64,000 nt of DNA from Thalassospira lucentensis MCCC 1A00383 = DSM 14000 (GTDB lineage: Bacteria > Pseudomonadota > Alphaproteobacteria > Rhodospirillales > Thalassospiraceae). Positions within the stretch are counted from its first letter, which is position 1; each line of letters starts with the position of its first letter. Of this stretch, positions 1 to 9,847 are shown piece by piece. The notes beneath the pieces are model-generated. The model saw nothing but the letters and a program-made list of their open reading frames with translations, was not told the DNA's origin and made no database searches. The position numbers and the translations under genes were made by a program. The DNA is taken from contig NZ_ATWN01000013.1 in assembly GCF_000421265.1 (NCBI RefSeq), forward strand, positions 1 through 64,000. The letters run 5' to 3'.

Positions 1-364
1 CATTGGCGCGCTGCTGCGTGGTACCAAACGTGAAGACGTCGAACGTGGCCAGGTTCTGGCACACGTTGGCTCGATCACCCCGCACACCAAATTCGAAGCA
101 GAAGCCTACATCCTGACGAAGGATGAAGGTGGCCGTCACACGCCGTTCTTCTCGAACTACCGTCCTCAGTTCTACTTCCGTACAACTGACGTCACCGGTT
201 CGATTGAGCTGCCTGCTGGCACCGAAATGGTAATGCCGGGCGACAACGTTCAGATGACCGCAACCCTCATTGCACCGATCGCAATGGACGAAGGTCTGCG
301 TTTCGCAATCCGTGAAGGCGGTCGTACCGTCGGCGCGGGCGTTGTTGCTAAGATCCTCGAGTAA
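1..364 (+). CDS. tuf: Elongation factor Tu, C-terminal part (5' end outside window)
   Basis: The reading frame enters the window open and stops with TAA at 362-364, giving the last 120 residues of EF-Tu. It includes the segment [20 protein letters not shown] of the C-terminal beta-barrel and ends [10 protein letters not shown]-Tu carries aminoacyl-tRNA to the ribosome as a GTP complex; the GTPase domain lies upstream of the window. Position just ahead of rpsJ is the usual str-to-S10 junction in alphaproteobacteria. Confidence 0.97.
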   Translation, partial: IGALLRGTKREDVERGQVLAHVGSITPHTKFEAEAYILTKDEGGRHTPFFSNYRPQFYFRTTDVTGSIELPAGTEMVMPGDNVQMTATLIAPIAMDEGLRFAIREGGRTVGAGVVAKILE

Positions 365-386
365 TTTTTCTCTTGATCTTTGTGTG

Positions 387-420
387 GCGGGCGGCTACAT
401 AGGCCGCCCGCTATACTTTT
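387..420 (+). terminator. Hairpin between tuf and rpsJ
   Basis: A perfect 9-bp GC stem (387-395 with 403-411, 7-nt loop) is followed by TATACTTTT. It could end or attenuate str-operon transcription before the S10 operon. The T-run is short and interrupted, so partial termination or RNA processing is as likely as full termination. Confidence 0.6.
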
Positions 421-483
421 GCGGCAATCGTCAACTCCAGTTGAGGGGCCGGTGTCCTTTTGAGGGCTCCGGTACATAATTAC

Positions 484-792
484 ATGGATAGTCAGAACAT
501 TCGCATTCGCCTTAAGGCGTTTGACCATCGCGTGCTGGATCAGTCCACGCGCGAGATCGTCAATACGGCGAAGCGCACTGGCGCAGAGGTCCGCGGCCCA
601 ATTCCGCTGCCGACCCGCATCGAAAAATACACTGTTCTGCGGTCTCCGCACATCGATAAGAAATCGCGTGAGCAGTTTGAAATCCGTACGCACAAGCGTC
701 TTCTCGACATTGTCGACCCGACCCCGCAAACCGTTGATGCTCTTATGAAGCTCGACCTTGCTGCCGGTGTCGACGTCGAGATCAAACTTTAA
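484..792 (+). CDS. rpsJ: 30S ribosomal protein S10
   Basis: 102 residues, the usual S10 length, starting [19 protein letters not shown]. The S10 signature around [20 protein letters not shown] is present. An upstream in-frame start at 460 would add eight residues not found in the family, so ATG 484 is chosen. First gene of the S10 operon. S10 binds the 30S head and, in bacteria, also acts as NusE in antitermination. Confidence 0.97.
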   Translation: MDSQNIRIRLKAFDHRVLDQSTREIVNTAKRTGAEVRGPIPLPTRIEKYTVLRSPHIDKKSREQFEIRTHKRLLDIVDPTPQTVDALMKLDLAAGVDVEIKL

Positions 793-808
793 TCGGGAGT
801 AAGCCGCA

Positions 809-1525
809 ATGCGTAGTGGACTTATTACCCAGAAGGTCGGCATGACCCGCGTCTTTAACGACGATGGTTCCCACCTTCCTGTAACAGTTCTGAAGGTCGA
901 AGATCTTCAGGTTGTCGCCAACCGTACCAATGAACTCGACGGCTACGTCGCTGTTCAGCTTGGTTATGGTAAAGCGAAAGTGAAAAACGTATCGAAGCCG
1001 ATGCGCGGTCACTTCGCCAAAGCCAAGGTTGAGCCGAAAGCCAAACTTGCTGAATTCCGCGTTAGCGAAGATGGCCTGATCGAAGTTGGTGCAGAACTTT
1101 CTGCTACTCACTTTGTTGATGGTCAGTACGTTGACGTAATCGGCACCTCCATCGGTAAAGGTTTTGCCGGTGCGATGAAGCGTCACAACTTCGGTGGTCT
1201 TCGTGCGTCGCACGGTGTGTCTGTATCGCACCGTTCGCATGGTTCCACTGGTCAGTGTCAGGATCCGGGCCGCGTCTTCAAAGGTAAGAAGATGGCCGGT
1301 CACATGGGTGCCGCACGTGTTACCGTTCAGTCCTTGAAAATCGTCACTTCTGACGAAGCAAAAGGTCTGATCCTGGTTCATGGTGCAGTCCCGGGTCACA
1401 AGGGCGCATATGTCCTTGTTAAGGATTCTGTGAAACGTGCTGCGCCGGAAGGTCTTCCGTTCCCAGCCGCGCTTAAGGGTGCTGCCCCGGCTGCTGAAGA
1501 AGCTGTCGCCGAGGATAAGGAATAA
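809..1525 (+). CDS. rplC: 50S ribosomal protein L3
   Basis: 238 residues. An early assembly protein of the 50S subunit that reaches towards the peptidyl transferase centre. The conserved loop [20 protein letters not shown] is present; its first Gln corresponds to the residue methylated by PrmB in E. coli (family knowledge). The Ala/Glu-rich C-terminal tail ([11 protein letters not shown] onward) is typical of the alphaproteobacterial form. Lies 16 bases after rpsJ. Confidence 0.97.
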   Translation: MRSGLITQKVGMTRVFNDDGSHLPVTVLKVEDLQVVANRTNELDGYVAVQLGYGKAKVKNVSKPMRGHFAKAKVEPKAKLAEFRVSEDGLIEVGAELSATHFVDGQYVDVIGTSIGKGFAGAMKRHNFGGLRASHGVSVSHRSHGSTGQCQDPGRVFKGKKMAGHMGAARVTVQSLKIVTSDEAKGLILVHGAVPGHKGAYVLVKDSVKRAAPEGLPFPAALKGAAPAAEEAVAEDKE

Positions 1526-1530
1526 GCATC

Positions 1531-2151
1531 ATGAAGCTCGACATTCTTAAACTTGACGCTTCCAAGGCCGGTAACATTGATCTCGCAGAAGAGATCTTTG
1601 GTCTGGAAGTACGTCGCGACGTTCTGCACCGTATGGTGAACTGGCAGTTGGCAAAACGCCGTGCTGGTACCCATAAGGTAAAAGAAAAGTCGGAAATTTC
1701 CGCAACCACGAAAAAGTTCGTGCGTCAGAAAGGTAGTGGCGGTGCTCGTCACGGTTCCCGTAAGGCAGCACAGTTCCGTGGTGGTGGGGTTGTGCATGGT
1801 CCGCGTGTTCGCGATCACGCACACGATCTGACCAAGAAATTCCGTAAGCTCGCGCTTAAAACCGCTCTGTCGGCTAAAGCAAAGGACGGTAAGCTTATCG
1901 TTCTTGATAATGCGGAATTCTCGGATGCTAAAACCAAGAGTCTGGTTGCAGTTTTCAACAAACTCGGCTGGAAGTCTGCATTGATCATTGACGGTACGCA
2001 GGTCAACGAAGGTTTTGCTCGCGCTGCGCGCAATATCCCGCAAATTGATGTGTTGCCTGAGATCGGTGCTAACGTCTATGACATCCTTCGCCGTGACACC
2101 TTGGTGCTCACCAAGGGTGCGGTCGAAGCGTTGGAGGCACGTCTCAAATGA
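1531..2151 (+). CDS. rplD: 50S ribosomal protein L4
   Basis: 206 residues. L4 binds 23S rRNA and lines the exit tunnel with its basic loop, seen here as [20 protein letters not shown]. In enterobacteria L4 also autoregulates the S10 operon; nothing here shows whether that applies. Its stop overlaps the rplW start (ATGA), implying translational coupling. Confidence 0.97.
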   Translation: MKLDILKLDASKAGNIDLAEEIFGLEVRRDVLHRMVNWQLAKRRAGTHKVKEKSEISATTKKFVRQKGSGGARHGSRKAAQFRGGGVVHGPRVRDHAHDLTKKFRKLALKTALSAKAKDGKLIVLDNAEFSDAKTKSLVAVFNKLGWKSALIIDGTQVNEGFARAARNIPQIDVLPEIGANVYDILRRDTLVLTKGAVEALEARLK

Positions 2152-2450
2152 CGATCATCAGCAAAGAGCGGATGTACGAAGTCATCCGCGCCCCGCATAT
2201 TACTGAAAAGTCGACGTTGATTTCTGAACACAACGCAGTTGCGTTCAAAGTCGCGATCGACGCCACCAAGCCGGAGATTAAGGCTGCTGTGGAAGGTCTG
2301 TTCGGGGTGAAGGTCAAGGCGGTCAATACCTCTGTGGTAAAAGGAAAGACCAAGCGTTTTCGCGGTATTTCCGGTCGTCGGAGCGATTTCAAGAAAGCGA
2401 TGGTAACCCTCGAAGAGGGTCATTCCGTCGATGTGACTACGGGAATCTAA
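2148..2450 (+). CDS. rplW: 50S ribosomal protein L23
   Basis: 100 residues, the family length, with the N-terminal signature [16 protein letters not shown] and the central extended loop. L23 sits at the tunnel exit and docks trigger factor and SRP. Its start overlaps the rplD stop by four bases, and only four bases separate it from rplB. Confidence 0.97.
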   Translation: MTIISKERMYEVIRAPHITEKSTLISEHNAVAFKVAIDATKPEIKAAVEGLFGVKVKAVNTSVVKGKTKRFRGISGRRSDFKKAMVTLEEGHSVDVTTGI

Positions 2451-2454
2451 GACA

Positions 2455-3282
2455 ATGGCTTTGAAGAAGTTTAAACCAACCTCTCCTGGTCGCCGTCAGC
2501 TGGTTCTTGTCGATCGTTCTGATCTCCACAAGGGCAAGCCGATTAAAGCGTTGACCGAAGGTCTTCGCAAGAAAGGTGGCCGTAACAACACTGGTCGTAT
2601 CACCGCCCGCCGTATTGGTGGTGGTCACAAACGTCGTTACCGTATGATCGATTTCAAACGTACCAAGTTTGATATTGTCGGTACCGTCGAGCGTTTGGAA
2701 TATGATCCGAACCGCACCGCGTTTATCGCGTTGGTTCGTTATTCTGACGACGAATTGGCCTACATCCTAGCACCACAGCGTCTCGCAATTGGCGACAAGA
2801 TTGTTGCCGCTGAACGCGTAGATATTAAGCCGGGCAATGCCGCACCGCTGAAGAATATTCCGGTCGGTACCATTATCCATAACGTCGAACTGAAAGCCGG
2901 TAAAGGTGGTCAGGTCGCACGGTCAGCAGGTGCCTATGTGCAACTTGTTGGTAAGGATCAGGGTTACGCCCAGCTGAAGCTGTCCTCCGGTGAAGTACGT
3001 TTGGTTCGTGGTGAATGCATGGCTACCATTGGTGCCGTGTCTAACCAGGACCATCAAAACATCAACCTTGGTAAAGCCGGCCGTAATCGCTGGCTTGGCA
3101 AACGTCCTTCGGTTCGTGGTGTAGCCATGAACCCGATCGATCACCCGCATGGTGGTGGTGAAGGTCGTACATCGGGTGGTCGTCATCCGGTTACGCCGTG
3201 GGGTAAGCCTACCAAGGGCAAACGTACCCGCTCGAACAAAAAGACCGACGCGCTTATCATGCGCCGTCGTCACAAGAGCTAA
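2455..3282 (+). CDS. rplB: 50S ribosomal protein L2
   Basis: 275 residues. Near-universal L2 features are visible, including the C-terminal signature [20 protein letters not shown], which carries the histidine close to the peptidyl transferase centre. L2 is needed for subunit association. It is followed 16 bases later by rpsS, which has a strong GGAGGA ribosome binding site. Confidence 0.98.
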   Translation: MALKKFKPTSPGRRQLVLVDRSDLHKGKPIKALTEGLRKKGGRNNTGRITARRIGGGHKRRYRMIDFKRTKFDIVGTVERLEYDPNRTAFIALVRYSDDELAYILAPQRLAIGDKIVAAERVDIKPGNAAPLKNIPVGTIIHNVELKAGKGGQVARSAGAYVQLVGKDQGYAQLKLSSGEVRLVRGECMATIGAVSNQDHQNINLGKAGRNRWLGKRPSVRGVAMNPIDHPHGGGEGRTSGGRHPVTPWGKPTKGKRTRSNKKTDALIMRRRHKS

Positions 3283-3298
3283 CGGAGGAGGCTAGACT

Positions 3299-3577
3299 AT
3301 GGCGCGTTCCGTTTGGAAGGGTCCGTTCGTTGACGGATACCTTCTTAAGAAAGCCGATACTGTCCGTGCCTCAGGCCGGAATGAGGTAATTAAGACCTGG
3401 TCGCGGCGCTCGACGATTTTGCCGCAATTTGTAGGCCTCACCTTTGGGGTTTATAATGGCCAGAAGTTTCTGCCAGTGCTCGTGAACGAAGATATGATCG
3501 GTCACAAGTTTGGTGAATTCTCGCCGACCCGTACCTACTATGGTCACGCGGCCGACAAAAAGGCGAAGAGGAAGTAA
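3299..3577 (+). CDS. rpsS: 30S ribosomal protein S19
   Basis: 92 residues starting [20 protein letters not shown], with the signature [21 protein letters not shown]19 forms a complex with S13 in the 30S head near the A site. The stop and the rplV start are two bases apart. Confidence 0.97.
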   Translation: MARSVWKGPFVDGYLLKKADTVRASGRNEVIKTWSRRSTILPQFVGLTFGVYNGQKFLPVLVNEDMIGHKFGEFSPTRTYYGHAADKKAKRK

Positions 3578-3579
3578 CG

Positions 3580-3960
3580 ATGGGTAAGAAAGCTGACATC
3601 CGTCGGCTGGCGGATAACGAGGCTGCTGCTTCGCTCCGGGCTTTACGCATTTCCCCGCGTAAGCTCAACCTCGTCGCCGAGTCGATCCGTGGTATGAAGG
3701 CAGAAGCTGCTTTGGCAGAACTGACCTTCTCCAACAAACGTATTTCGCAGGACGTCAAAAAGCTGCTGGAATCGGCAATCGCAAATGCCGAAAACAACCA
3801 TCAGCTTGATGTTGATCGTCTCTTTATCAAAGAGGCGTCTGTTGGTAAGGCCTTCGTGATGAAACGTTGGCGCGCCCGTGCACGCGGTCGTGTCGGCAAG
3901 ATCATTAAGCCGTTCTCCAACATCCGCATCGTCGTTTGCGAACGTGAGGAGACCGAGTAA
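3580..3960 (+). CDS. rplV: 50S ribosomal protein L22
   Basis: 126 residues. The long beta-hairpin that reaches into the exit tunnel is visible around [18 protein letters not shown] short N-terminal extension ([16 protein letters not shown]) precedes the core that starts at [15 protein letters not shown]; this is common in alphaproteobacteria. The final A of the stop is the first base of rpsC (TAATG overlap). Confidence 0.97.
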   Translation: MGKKADIRRLADNEAAASLRALRISPRKLNLVAESIRGMKAEAALAELTFSNKRISQDVKKLLESAIANAENNHQLDVDRLFIKEASVGKAFVMKRWRARARGRVGKIIKPFSNIRIVVCEREETE

Positions 3961-4646
3961 TGGGTCAAAAAGTAAATCCGATCGGTCTACGCGTTGGGAT
4001 TAACCGTACCTGGGATTCCCGCTGGTACGCCAACAAGACCGATTTCGCTGATCTTCTTCATGAAGATATTGCGATCCGTAATTTCATCTTCACCCGGCTT
4101 AAGCAGGCCGGTGTCTCGAAGGTGATTATCGAACGTCCGGCGAAAAAAGCCCGCATCTCGATTCACTCTGCCCGTCCGGGTGTTGTGATCGGGAAAAAAG
4201 GCCAGGACATCGAGAAGCTCAAGAACGATCTGCAGAAGATGACCAAGTCAGAAGTGCAGGTTAACATCATCGAAATCCGTAAACCGGAGATCGATGCCAA
4301 GCTGGTCGCTGATAACATCGCCCAGCAGCTTGAGCGCCGTGTTTCGTTCCGTCGCGCTATGAAGCGCTCGGTTCAGAACGCAATGCGTCTCGGTGCTGGT
4401 GGCATTCGTATTAATGCTGCTGGTCGTCTTGGTGGCGCTGAAATCGCTCGTACCGAATGGTATCGTGAAGGTCGCGTTCCGCTGCACACGCTGCGTGCGG
4501 ACGTTGATTATGGCACTTCAGAAGCACACACCACCTATGGTGTTTGCGGTCTGAAGGTCTGGATCTTCAAGGGCGAAATCATGGCACATGATCCGTTGGC
4601 TTCAGAGCGTAAAGCGCTCGAGTCGGCTGGTTCCGGTCGTAAGTAA
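3960..4646 (+). CDS. rpsC: 30S ribosomal protein S3
   Basis: 228 residues starting [23 protein letters not shown] domain is evident from [19 protein letters not shown], and the C-terminal S3 domain runs around [21 protein letters not shown]3 forms part of the mRNA entry channel. The start codon overlaps the rplV stop by one base. Confidence 0.98.
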   Translation: MGQKVNPIGLRVGINRTWDSRWYANKTDFADLLHEDIAIRNFIFTRLKQAGVSKVIIERPAKKARISIHSARPGVVIGKKGQDIEKLKNDLQKMTKSEVQVNIIEIRKPEIDAKLVADNIAQQLERRVSFRRAMKRSVQNAMRLGAGGIRINAAGRLGGAEIARTEWYREGRVPLHTLRADVDYGTSEAHTTYGVCGLKVWIFKGEIMAHDPLASERKALESAGSGRK

Positions 4647-4658
4647 GGAGATCCCGAT

Positions 4659-5078
4659 ATGCTTTCTCCGAAACGTACAAAGTTCCGTAAAGCCTTCAAA
4701 GGTCGCCTGAAAGGGCAGGCCAAAGGTGGTACCGAACTGAATTTCGGCGCTTATGGCTTGAAAGCCTTGGAGCCGGAGCGTATAACGGCGCGTCAGATCG
4801 AAGCGGCTCGCCGCGCGATCACTCGCCACATGCGCCGTCAAGGTCGTGTGTGGATACGCGTTTTCCCGGATCTACCGGTTTCGCAGAAGCCTGCCGAAGT
4901 CCGTCAGGGTAAAGGTAAAGGCTCGATCGAGTATTGGTCGGCACGCGTTAAACCGGGGCGGATTATGTTTGAACTCGACGGTGTTCCGTTGGATCTTGCA
5001 CGCCGAGCTTTCGAGCTGGCAGCGGCAAAATTGCCGATCAAGACCAAGTTTGTCACACGTCTTGGTGAAGGGGAGTAA
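4659..5078 (+). CDS. rplP: 50S ribosomal protein L16
   Basis: 139 residues starting [19 protein letters not shown]. The L16 signatures [20 protein letters not shown] and [13 protein letters not shown] are present. L16 helps position the A-site tRNA and is a late assembly protein. AAGGAG lies upstream of the start. Confidence 0.97.
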   Translation: MLSPKRTKFRKAFKGRLKGQAKGGTELNFGAYGLKALEPERITARQIEAARRAITRHMRRQGRVWIRVFPDLPVSQKPAEVRQGKGKGSIEYWSARVKPGRIMFELDGVPLDLARRAFELAAAKLPIKTKFVTRLGEGE

Positions 5079-5084
5079 TTAGTG

Positions 5085-5285
5085 ATGAAAGTTGCTGATC
5101 TCCGCGCTAAAAGCGCTGACGAACTAAAACAGATGCTGCTGGACCTGCGTAAGGAGTCGTTCAATATGCGATTCCAGCAGGCCTCCGGTCAGTTTGAGAA
5201 CACTGCGCGGGTCCGTCAGGTCCGTCGTGATATCGCCCGCATCAAAACCCTTCTCGGTAACGAGAAGGGTGCGACCGCGGCCTAA
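5085..5285 (+). CDS. rpmC: 50S ribosomal protein L29
   Basis: 66 residues: [20 protein letters not shown] and the basic helix [21 protein letters not shown] at 5082 is in frame and directly before the ATG; I chose ATG 5085 because the family starts with MK. L29 lies next to L23 at the tunnel exit. Confidence 0.95.
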   Translation: MKVADLRAKSADELKQMLLDLRKESFNMRFQQASGQFENTARVRQVRRDIARIKTLLGNEKGATAA

Positions 5286-5311
5286 CAGGACACGCAGAGG
5301 AGTAAACACAC

Positions 5312-5545
5312 ATGCCGAGGCGTGTATTGCAGGGGACAGTCGTTTCTACAAAGAACGACAAGACTGTGGTGGTCCGTGTGGAACGCCAGGTCATGCACCC
5401 GCTGTATAAAAAGTACGTGCGCAAGTCGAAGAAATTCCACGCGCACGATGAAGAGAACCGCTTCAAGACGGGTGACGTTGTTCGCATTCGCGAATGCAAA
5501 CCGATCTCCAAATTGAAGTCTTGGGAAGTAGTGGTCGAGGAGTGA
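5312..5545 (+). CDS. rpsQ: 30S ribosomal protein S17
   Basis: 77 residues, an OB-fold 16S rRNA binder. [20 protein letters not shown] and the signature [18 protein letters not shown] are family hallmarks. Good ribosome binding site (AGAGGAG). Confidence 0.97.
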   Translation: MPRRVLQGTVVSTKNDKTVVVRVERQVMHPLYKKYVRKSKKFHAHDEENRFKTGDVVRIRECKPISKLKSWEVVVEE

Positions 5546-5579
5546 GTCCTCAGCCCAATCATAGTCAAGGGGTAAACCC

Positions 5580-5948
5580 ATGATCCAGATGCAGTCCAAT
5601 CTGGACGTTGCCGACAATAGTGGCGCTCGCCGCGTCCAGTGCATCAAGGTGCTGGGCGGTTCGAAGCGCAAAACCGCTCACGTTGGTGATGTTATCGTGG
5701 TTTCCGTTAAGGAAGCCATCCCGCGCGGTCGTGTAAAGAAGGGTGCAGTTCACAAAGCTGTCATCGTTCGCACCGCAAAGGAAATTCGTCGTGCCGATGG
5801 CTCGGCGATCCGCTTTGACCGTAACGCTGCCGTTCTCATTAATGCGAATGGCGAGCCGATCGGCACGCGTATTTTCGGCCCGGTAACCCGTGAACTTCGT
5901 TCGCGTGGTTACATGAAGATCATTTCGCTCGCTCCGGAGGTGCTGTAA
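5580..5948 (+). CDS. rplN: 50S ribosomal protein L14
   Basis: 122 residues, exactly the family length, starting [20 protein letters not shown] and ending ISLAPEVL. L14 lies at the subunit interface and is the target of the silencing factor RsfS. The stop overlaps the rplX start (TAATG). The rpsQ-rplN gap is 34 bases. Confidence 0.98.
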   Translation: MIQMQSNLDVADNSGARRVQCIKVLGGSKRKTAHVGDVIVVSVKEAIPRGRVKKGAVHKAVIVRTAKEIRRADGSAIRFDRNAAVLINANGEPIGTRIFGPVTRELRSRGYMKIISLAPEVL

Positions 5949-6265
5949 TGGCTGCCAAGATTAAAAAGGGCGACCGCGTCATTGTTCTGACGGGTAAAGA
6001 CAAAGGGAAGACCGGCGAAGTTCTCGCCGCATTCCCGACCGAGAACAAGGTTCTGGTTTCGGGCATCAACCTGGTGAAACGTCACCAGCGCCCGTCCGGT
6101 GCTGATGCCGGTGGCATTGTCGAGAAGGAAGCGAAAATTAACGTTTCCAATCTCGCGATTGTTGACCCGAAAGAAAATAAGCCGACCCGCGTCGGTTTTA
6201 AGACCCTTGATGATGGTCGCAAGGTTCGCTTCGCGAAGCTTAGCGGCGAAGTCATCGACAAGTGA
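5948..6265 (+). CDS. rplX: 50S ribosomal protein L24
   Basis: 105 residues. The N-terminal KOW motif [19 protein letters not shown] is clear. L24 initiates 50S assembly. Coupled to rplN by a one-base overlap. Confidence 0.97.
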   Translation: MAAKIKKGDRVIVLTGKDKGKTGEVLAAFPTENKVLVSGINLVKRHQRPSGADAGGIVEKEAKINVSNLAIVDPKENKPTRVGFKTLDDGRKVRFAKLSGEVIDK

Positions 6266-6276
6266 GGGACGGAAAA

Positions 6277-6816
6277 ATGACGCGCCTGCGCGAACATTAT
6301 AAAGAAGTGGTGCGTGACGCACTCCTAGAGCAGTTCTCTTACGGGAACAGCATGGAGATTCCGCGCCTCGAAAAGATCGTGATCAACATGGGTGTCGGCG
6401 ACGCCACCCAAGATCGCAAAAAACTGGATGGTGCAGTTGCGGATCTCGCGGCTATCACCGGTCAGAAGCCTATCTTCACGGTAGCGAAAAAGTCGGTAGC
6501 GGCTTTCAAACTTCGTGAAGGCATGAACATCGGTTGTAAAGTGACCTTGCGTCGCGACCGTATGTTTGAGTTCCTGGACCGTTTGGTCACCATCGCGCTT
6601 CCGCGCGTTCGTGACTTCCGCGGCCTGAACAAAAAATCCTTTGATGGTCGTGGCAACTTTGCCATGGGCTTGAAGGAACAGTTCGTCTTTCCTGAAGTCG
6701 AGTACGACAAAGTTGACTCGGTCCGCGGGATGGACATCATCATTTGTACCACGGCTAAGTCTGACGATGAAGCTCTTGCCCTTCTTAAGGGCTTTGATCT
6801 TCCGTTCGGAAACTAA
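6277..6816 (+). CDS. rplE: 50S ribosomal protein L5
   Basis: 179 residues, matching the standard L5 length from ATG 6277. A GTG at 6262 is also in frame but would overlap rplX and add five residues; GGGACGG precedes the ATG. The core [20 protein letters not shown] is typical. L5 binds 5S rRNA and contacts the P-site tRNA. Confidence 0.96.
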   Translation: MTRLREHYKEVVRDALLEQFSYGNSMEIPRLEKIVINMGVGDATQDRKKLDGAVADLAAITGQKPIFTVAKKSVAAFKLREGMNIGCKVTLRRDRMFEFLDRLVTIALPRVRDFRGLNKKSFDGRGNFAMGLKEQFVFPEVEYDKVDSVRGMDIIICTTAKSDDEALALLKGFDLPFGN

Positions 6817-6830
6817 CTGGAGGTTGGCCC

Positions 6831-7136
6831 ATGGCCAAGAAGAGCGCTGTAGAGCGTGAACTCAAACGTGAACGCCTGGCGAAGCAATTTGCTGCCAAGC
6901 GTGCCGCCCTTAAAGCGGTAATCGGCAACCGCGAAACGTCCCCTGAGGATCGTATCGTGGCTGTGATTAAACTCGCCCAGCTGCCGCGTAACTCGGCCCG
7001 CATCCGTCAGCGTATTCGCTGCCAGTTGTCCGGTCGTCCGCGCGGTGTGTATCGCAAATTCCGCCTGTCCCGTATCGCACTTCGTGAACTTGCTTCACGT
7101 GGTCAGATCCCGGGCATGGTGAAATCCAGCTGGTAA
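6831..7136 (+). CDS. rpsN: 30S ribosomal protein S14 (long, zinc-independent type)
   Basis: 101 residues with C-terminal signature [20 protein letters not shown]. It has a single cysteine instead of the CxxC-CxxC zinc ribbon, so it is the long zinc-free form usual in proteobacteria. S14 completes the 30S head. ACTGGAGG precedes the start. Confidence 0.97.
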   Translation: MAKKSAVERELKRERLAKQFAAKRAALKAVIGNRETSPEDRIVAVIKLAQLPRNSARIRQRIRCQLSGRPRGVYRKFRLSRIALRELASRGQIPGMVKSSW

Positions 7137-7148
7137 GGAGGACATCAC

Positions 7149-7547
7149 ATGTCGATGACCGATCCCGTAAGTGATATGCTCACGCGTATCCGTAACGGTC
7201 AGCGCGTTGGGAAATCCAGCGTTGTCTCGCCGGCTTCGAAACTGCGTACCGGTGTGCTGGATGTTCTCCAGCGCGAAGGTTACATCCGCGGTTATAATGT
7301 AAGTGAAATTCGCAAGGGCATCAGTGAAATCAGCATCGAACTCAAGTATTTTGAGGGCGAAGGTGTGATTAAGCAGATCGACCGCGTCTCGACCCCGGGT
7401 CGTCGTGTATATTCGAAGATCAAAGATCTTCCGAAGGTATACAATGGCTTGGGCATCGCAGTCCTGTCCACTCCGCGAGGAGTTCTTTCGGATCAGGAGG
7501 CTCGCGAACAGAATGTCGGCGGCGAAATCCTCTGCAAGGTATTCTAA
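7149..7547 (+). CDS. rpsH: 30S ribosomal protein S8
   Basis: 132 residues: [20 protein letters not shown], and C-terminal signature [21 protein letters not shown]8 binds the central domain of 16S rRNA and, in E. coli, represses the spc operon; whether this holds here is not visible. AAGGAGG ribosome binding site. Confidence 0.97.
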   Translation: MSMTDPVSDMLTRIRNGQRVGKSSVVSPASKLRTGVLDVLQREGYIRGYNVSEIRKGISEISIELKYFEGEGVIKQIDRVSTPGRRVYSKIKDLPKVYNGLGIAVLSTPRGVLSDQEAREQNVGGEILCKVF

Positions 7548-7559
7548 GGAGGGCCAACG

Positions 7560-8093
7560 ATGTCGCGAGTAGGTAAAAATCCGGTGGTCGTGCCTAACGG
7601 CGTTACCATCACCCTGAACGAAGAGCAGATCAGTGCAAAAGGTAAGCTCGGTGAGCTTAACTTGTCTCTGACCTCGGACGTAACCGTTACCCAGGAAGAT
7701 AACCAGATCTGGGTGAAACCGAAAAATGATAGTAAGCGCGCGCGTGCCCTTTGGGGTACCACCCGTGCGAACATCTCGAACCTCGTTTCCGGGGTTTCAG
7801 AAGGTTTCACCAAGAAATTGGAAATCACTGGTGTTGGTTATCGTGCGCAGGTTCAAGGCAACAAACTTGTTCTGCAGCTTGGCTTCTCACACGACGTGGA
7901 AATGGAGATCCCTACGGGTCTTAGCGTCGTCGCTGAAAAGCCGACCCTTGTCGCCATCTCTGGCGCAGATAAACAGCTTGTCGGTCAGTTCGCTGCAAAT
8001 GCACGCGGCTGGCGCGGTCCGGAGCCTTACAAAGGCAAAGGTGTCCGTTACGAAGGCGAGTATATCTTGCGCAAAGAAGGCAAGAAGAAGTAA
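7560..8093 (+). CDS. rplF: 50S ribosomal protein L6
   Basis: 177 residues, two repeated L6 domains. [20 protein letters not shown] opens the first, and [20 protein letters not shown] is the C-terminal signature. L6 lies near the factor-binding site of the 50S subunit. Strong AAGGAGG upstream. Confidence 0.98.
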   Translation: MSRVGKNPVVVPNGVTITLNEEQISAKGKLGELNLSLTSDVTVTQEDNQIWVKPKNDSKRARALWGTTRANISNLVSGVSEGFTKKLEITGVGYRAQVQGNKLVLQLGFSHDVEMEIPTGLSVVAEKPTLVAISGADKQLVGQFAANARGWRGPEPYKGKGVRYEGEYILRKEGKKK

Positions 8094-8104
8094 GGACTGG
8101 CACG

Positions 8105-8458
8105 ATGAAAAACGTGAGAAGCCTTTTCGAGCGCCGCAAACGTCGCGTTCGTTTTGCGATCCGCCAGAAAGCGGCCGGTCGCCCGCGCCTTTGTGTTCAC
8201 CGTTCGAACGCTCACATCTATGCACAGGTTATCGACGACGTCGCTGGCACCACCTTGGTGGCTGCTTCGACGGCAGAGAAAGCCCTTGCAGGCAAAGGCA
8301 GTAATGCCGAAGCCGCTGTTCTGGTTGGCAAAGCCATTGCTGAACGTGCAGTTAAAGCTGGTGTGAAAACGGTCGTTTTCGATCGTGGCGGGTATTTGTT
8401 CCATGGCCGAGTGAAAGCTCTGGCCGATGCCGCCCGTGAGGGCGGTCTAGACTTCTAA
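8105..8458 (+). CDS. rplR: 50S ribosomal protein L18
   Basis: 117 residues. Basic N-terminus ([19 protein letters not shown]) followed by the 5S-rRNA-binding fold with [20 protein letters not shown] near the end. Carries 5S rRNA into the 50S subunit together with L5. Confidence 0.97.
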   Translation: MKNVRSLFERRKRRVRFAIRQKAAGRPRLCVHRSNAHIYAQVIDDVAGTTLVAASTAEKALAGKGSNAEAAVLVGKAIAERAVKAGVKTVVFDRGGYLFHGRVKALADAAREGGLDF

Positions 8459-8469
8459 GGAGCACGACC

Positions 8470-9048
8470 ATGGCACGTAACCAGAATCAACAGCAGCAGC
8501 AGGCGCCGAAAGCCCGTGAAGAAAACGAACTCGTCGACAAGCTGGTTGGTATCAACCGCGTCGCGAAAGTCGTTAAGGGCGGTCGTCGTTTTGCATTTTC
8601 CGCAATGGTCGTTGTCGGTGACCAGCGCGGTCGCGTCGGGTACGGCACGGGTAAAGCCCGTGAAGTTCCAGAAGCGATCCGTAAAGCCACCGAAGCAGCC
8701 AAACGCAACATGATCCGCGTTCCGCTTCGTGAAGGGCGTACCCTTCACCATGATACCAAAGGCCATTTCGGTGCAGGCAAGGTTGTCCTTCGCTCGGCTC
8801 CGGCTGGTACCGGTATCATTGCCGGCGGTGCGATGCGTGCGGTTTTCGAAACCATGGGCGTTCAGGACGTTGTGTCCAAATGTACCGGTTCGAACAACCC
8901 ACACAATGTGATCCGCGCAACCCTTGACGCTCTGGTCAACGGTGCGTCCCCGCGTCAGGTCGCTGCAAAGCGTGGCCTGAAAGTCGGTGACGTTGTTGCC
9001 CGTCGCGATAGCGGTTCGGCTGCGGCCGCCGTTCTCGAAAAGGAGTAA
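8470..9048 (+). CDS. rpsE: 30S ribosomal protein S5
   Basis: 192 residues. A Gln-rich N-terminus precedes the S5 double-stranded-RNA-binding domain ([19 protein letters not shown], then [20 protein letters not shown]). S5 affects decoding accuracy and, with S3 and S4, shapes the mRNA entry site. TAAGGAG ribosome binding site. Confidence 0.98.
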   Translation: MARNQNQQQQQAPKAREENELVDKLVGINRVAKVVKGGRRFAFSAMVVVGDQRGRVGYGTGKAREVPEAIRKATEAAKRNMIRVPLREGRTLHHDTKGHFGAGKVVLRSAPAGTGIIAGGAMRAVFETMGVQDVVSKCTGSNNPHNVIRATLDALVNGASPRQVAAKRGLKVGDVVARRDSGSAAAAVLEKE

Positions 9049-9054
9049 TTCGAT

Positions 9055-9249
9055 ATGGCTGCTAAGAAAAAAGCGACTGTACGCGTTACCCAGACGGGTT
9101 CGCCGATCGGACGTCCGGCAGATCAGCGTCAGACCCTTGTGGGTCTTGGCCTGAACAAAATGCACCGGACTCGTGAGCTGGAAGATACACCAGCTGTTCG
9201 CGGTATGATCGCAAAGGTCAAACATCTCGTCCGTGTGGACGAGGCTTGA
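9055..9249 (+). CDS. rpmD: 50S ribosomal protein L30
   Basis: 64 residues: [20 protein letters not shown], then [20 protein letters not shown], the L30 consensus. Small 50S protein. The start is six bases after the rpsE stop. Confidence 0.97.
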   Translation: MAAKKKATVRVTQTGSPIGRPADQRQTLVGLGLNKMHRTRELEDTPAVRGMIAKVKHLVRVDEA

Positions 9250-9278
9250 TTGACCCCAGATCGAAAAGGTGTTGAACG

Positions 9279-9764
9279 ATGAAACTCAACGAACTTGCCG
9301 ATAACCCGGGTGCGCGTAAAGCGCGTACCCGCGTCGGTCGCGGTATCGGTTCGGGCAAAGGCAAAACTTCTGGCGCAGGTCAGAAGGGTCAGAAGTCCCG
9401 TTCAGGTGTAGCCATTAATGGCTTCGAAGGTGGGCAGATGCCTATCTATCGCCGTCTTCCGAAACGCGGCTTTACGAACCTGTTCAAGAAACAGTTCGGT
9501 GTTGTAAACCTTGGTACCCTTCAGACCGCCGTTGATAACGGTGATCTTGAAGAAGGTGCGAATGTCACCGTAGCTCTTCTTGCAGAAAAAGGCCTTGCCC
9601 GTCCGCAGAAAGACGGTCTGCGTCTTCTTGCTAAAGGTGAACTGAAAGCGAAACTGAACATCGAGATTACCGGTGCTTCGAAAGCAGCTGTTGAAGCTGT
9701 TGAGAAAGCCGGCGGCTCGGTTAAGGTTCTTGCTCCGGTCGCTGAAGCAAAAACCGCAGAATAA
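9279..9764 (+). CDS. rplO: 50S ribosomal protein L15
   Basis: 161 residues. Gly/Lys/Arg-rich N-terminal part ([20 protein letters not shown]) followed by [19 protein letters not shown], the L15 signature, and a globular C-terminal domain. Late 50S assembly protein. Followed by a strong hairpin before secY. Confidence 0.97.
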   Translation: MKLNELADNPGARKARTRVGRGIGSGKGKTSGAGQKGQKSRSGVAINGFEGGQMPIYRRLPKRGFTNLFKKQFGVVNLGTLQTAVDNGDLEEGANVTVALLAEKGLARPQKDGLRLLAKGELKAKLNIEITGASKAAVEAVEKAGGSVKVLAPVAEAKTAE

Positions 9765-9781
9765 GCCTATAATGACTTCGT

Positions 9782-9826
9782 GAGGGTCCGGTTCCATTAA
9801 TTTGCGGGACCGGACCCTCCAGTTTT
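9782..9826 (+). terminator. Long hairpin between rplO and secY
   Basis: A 14-bp stem with one G-T pair (9782-9795 with 9806-9819) and a 10-nt loop is followed closely by TTTT at 9823-9826. This is strong enough to act as an intrinsic terminator or attenuator inside the spc operon, lowering secY and adk relative to the ribosomal genes. The secY ribosome binding site lies about 10 bases after it. Confidence 0.65.
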
Positions 9827-9847
9827 AGTGTATTGGGAGATGAGTGC

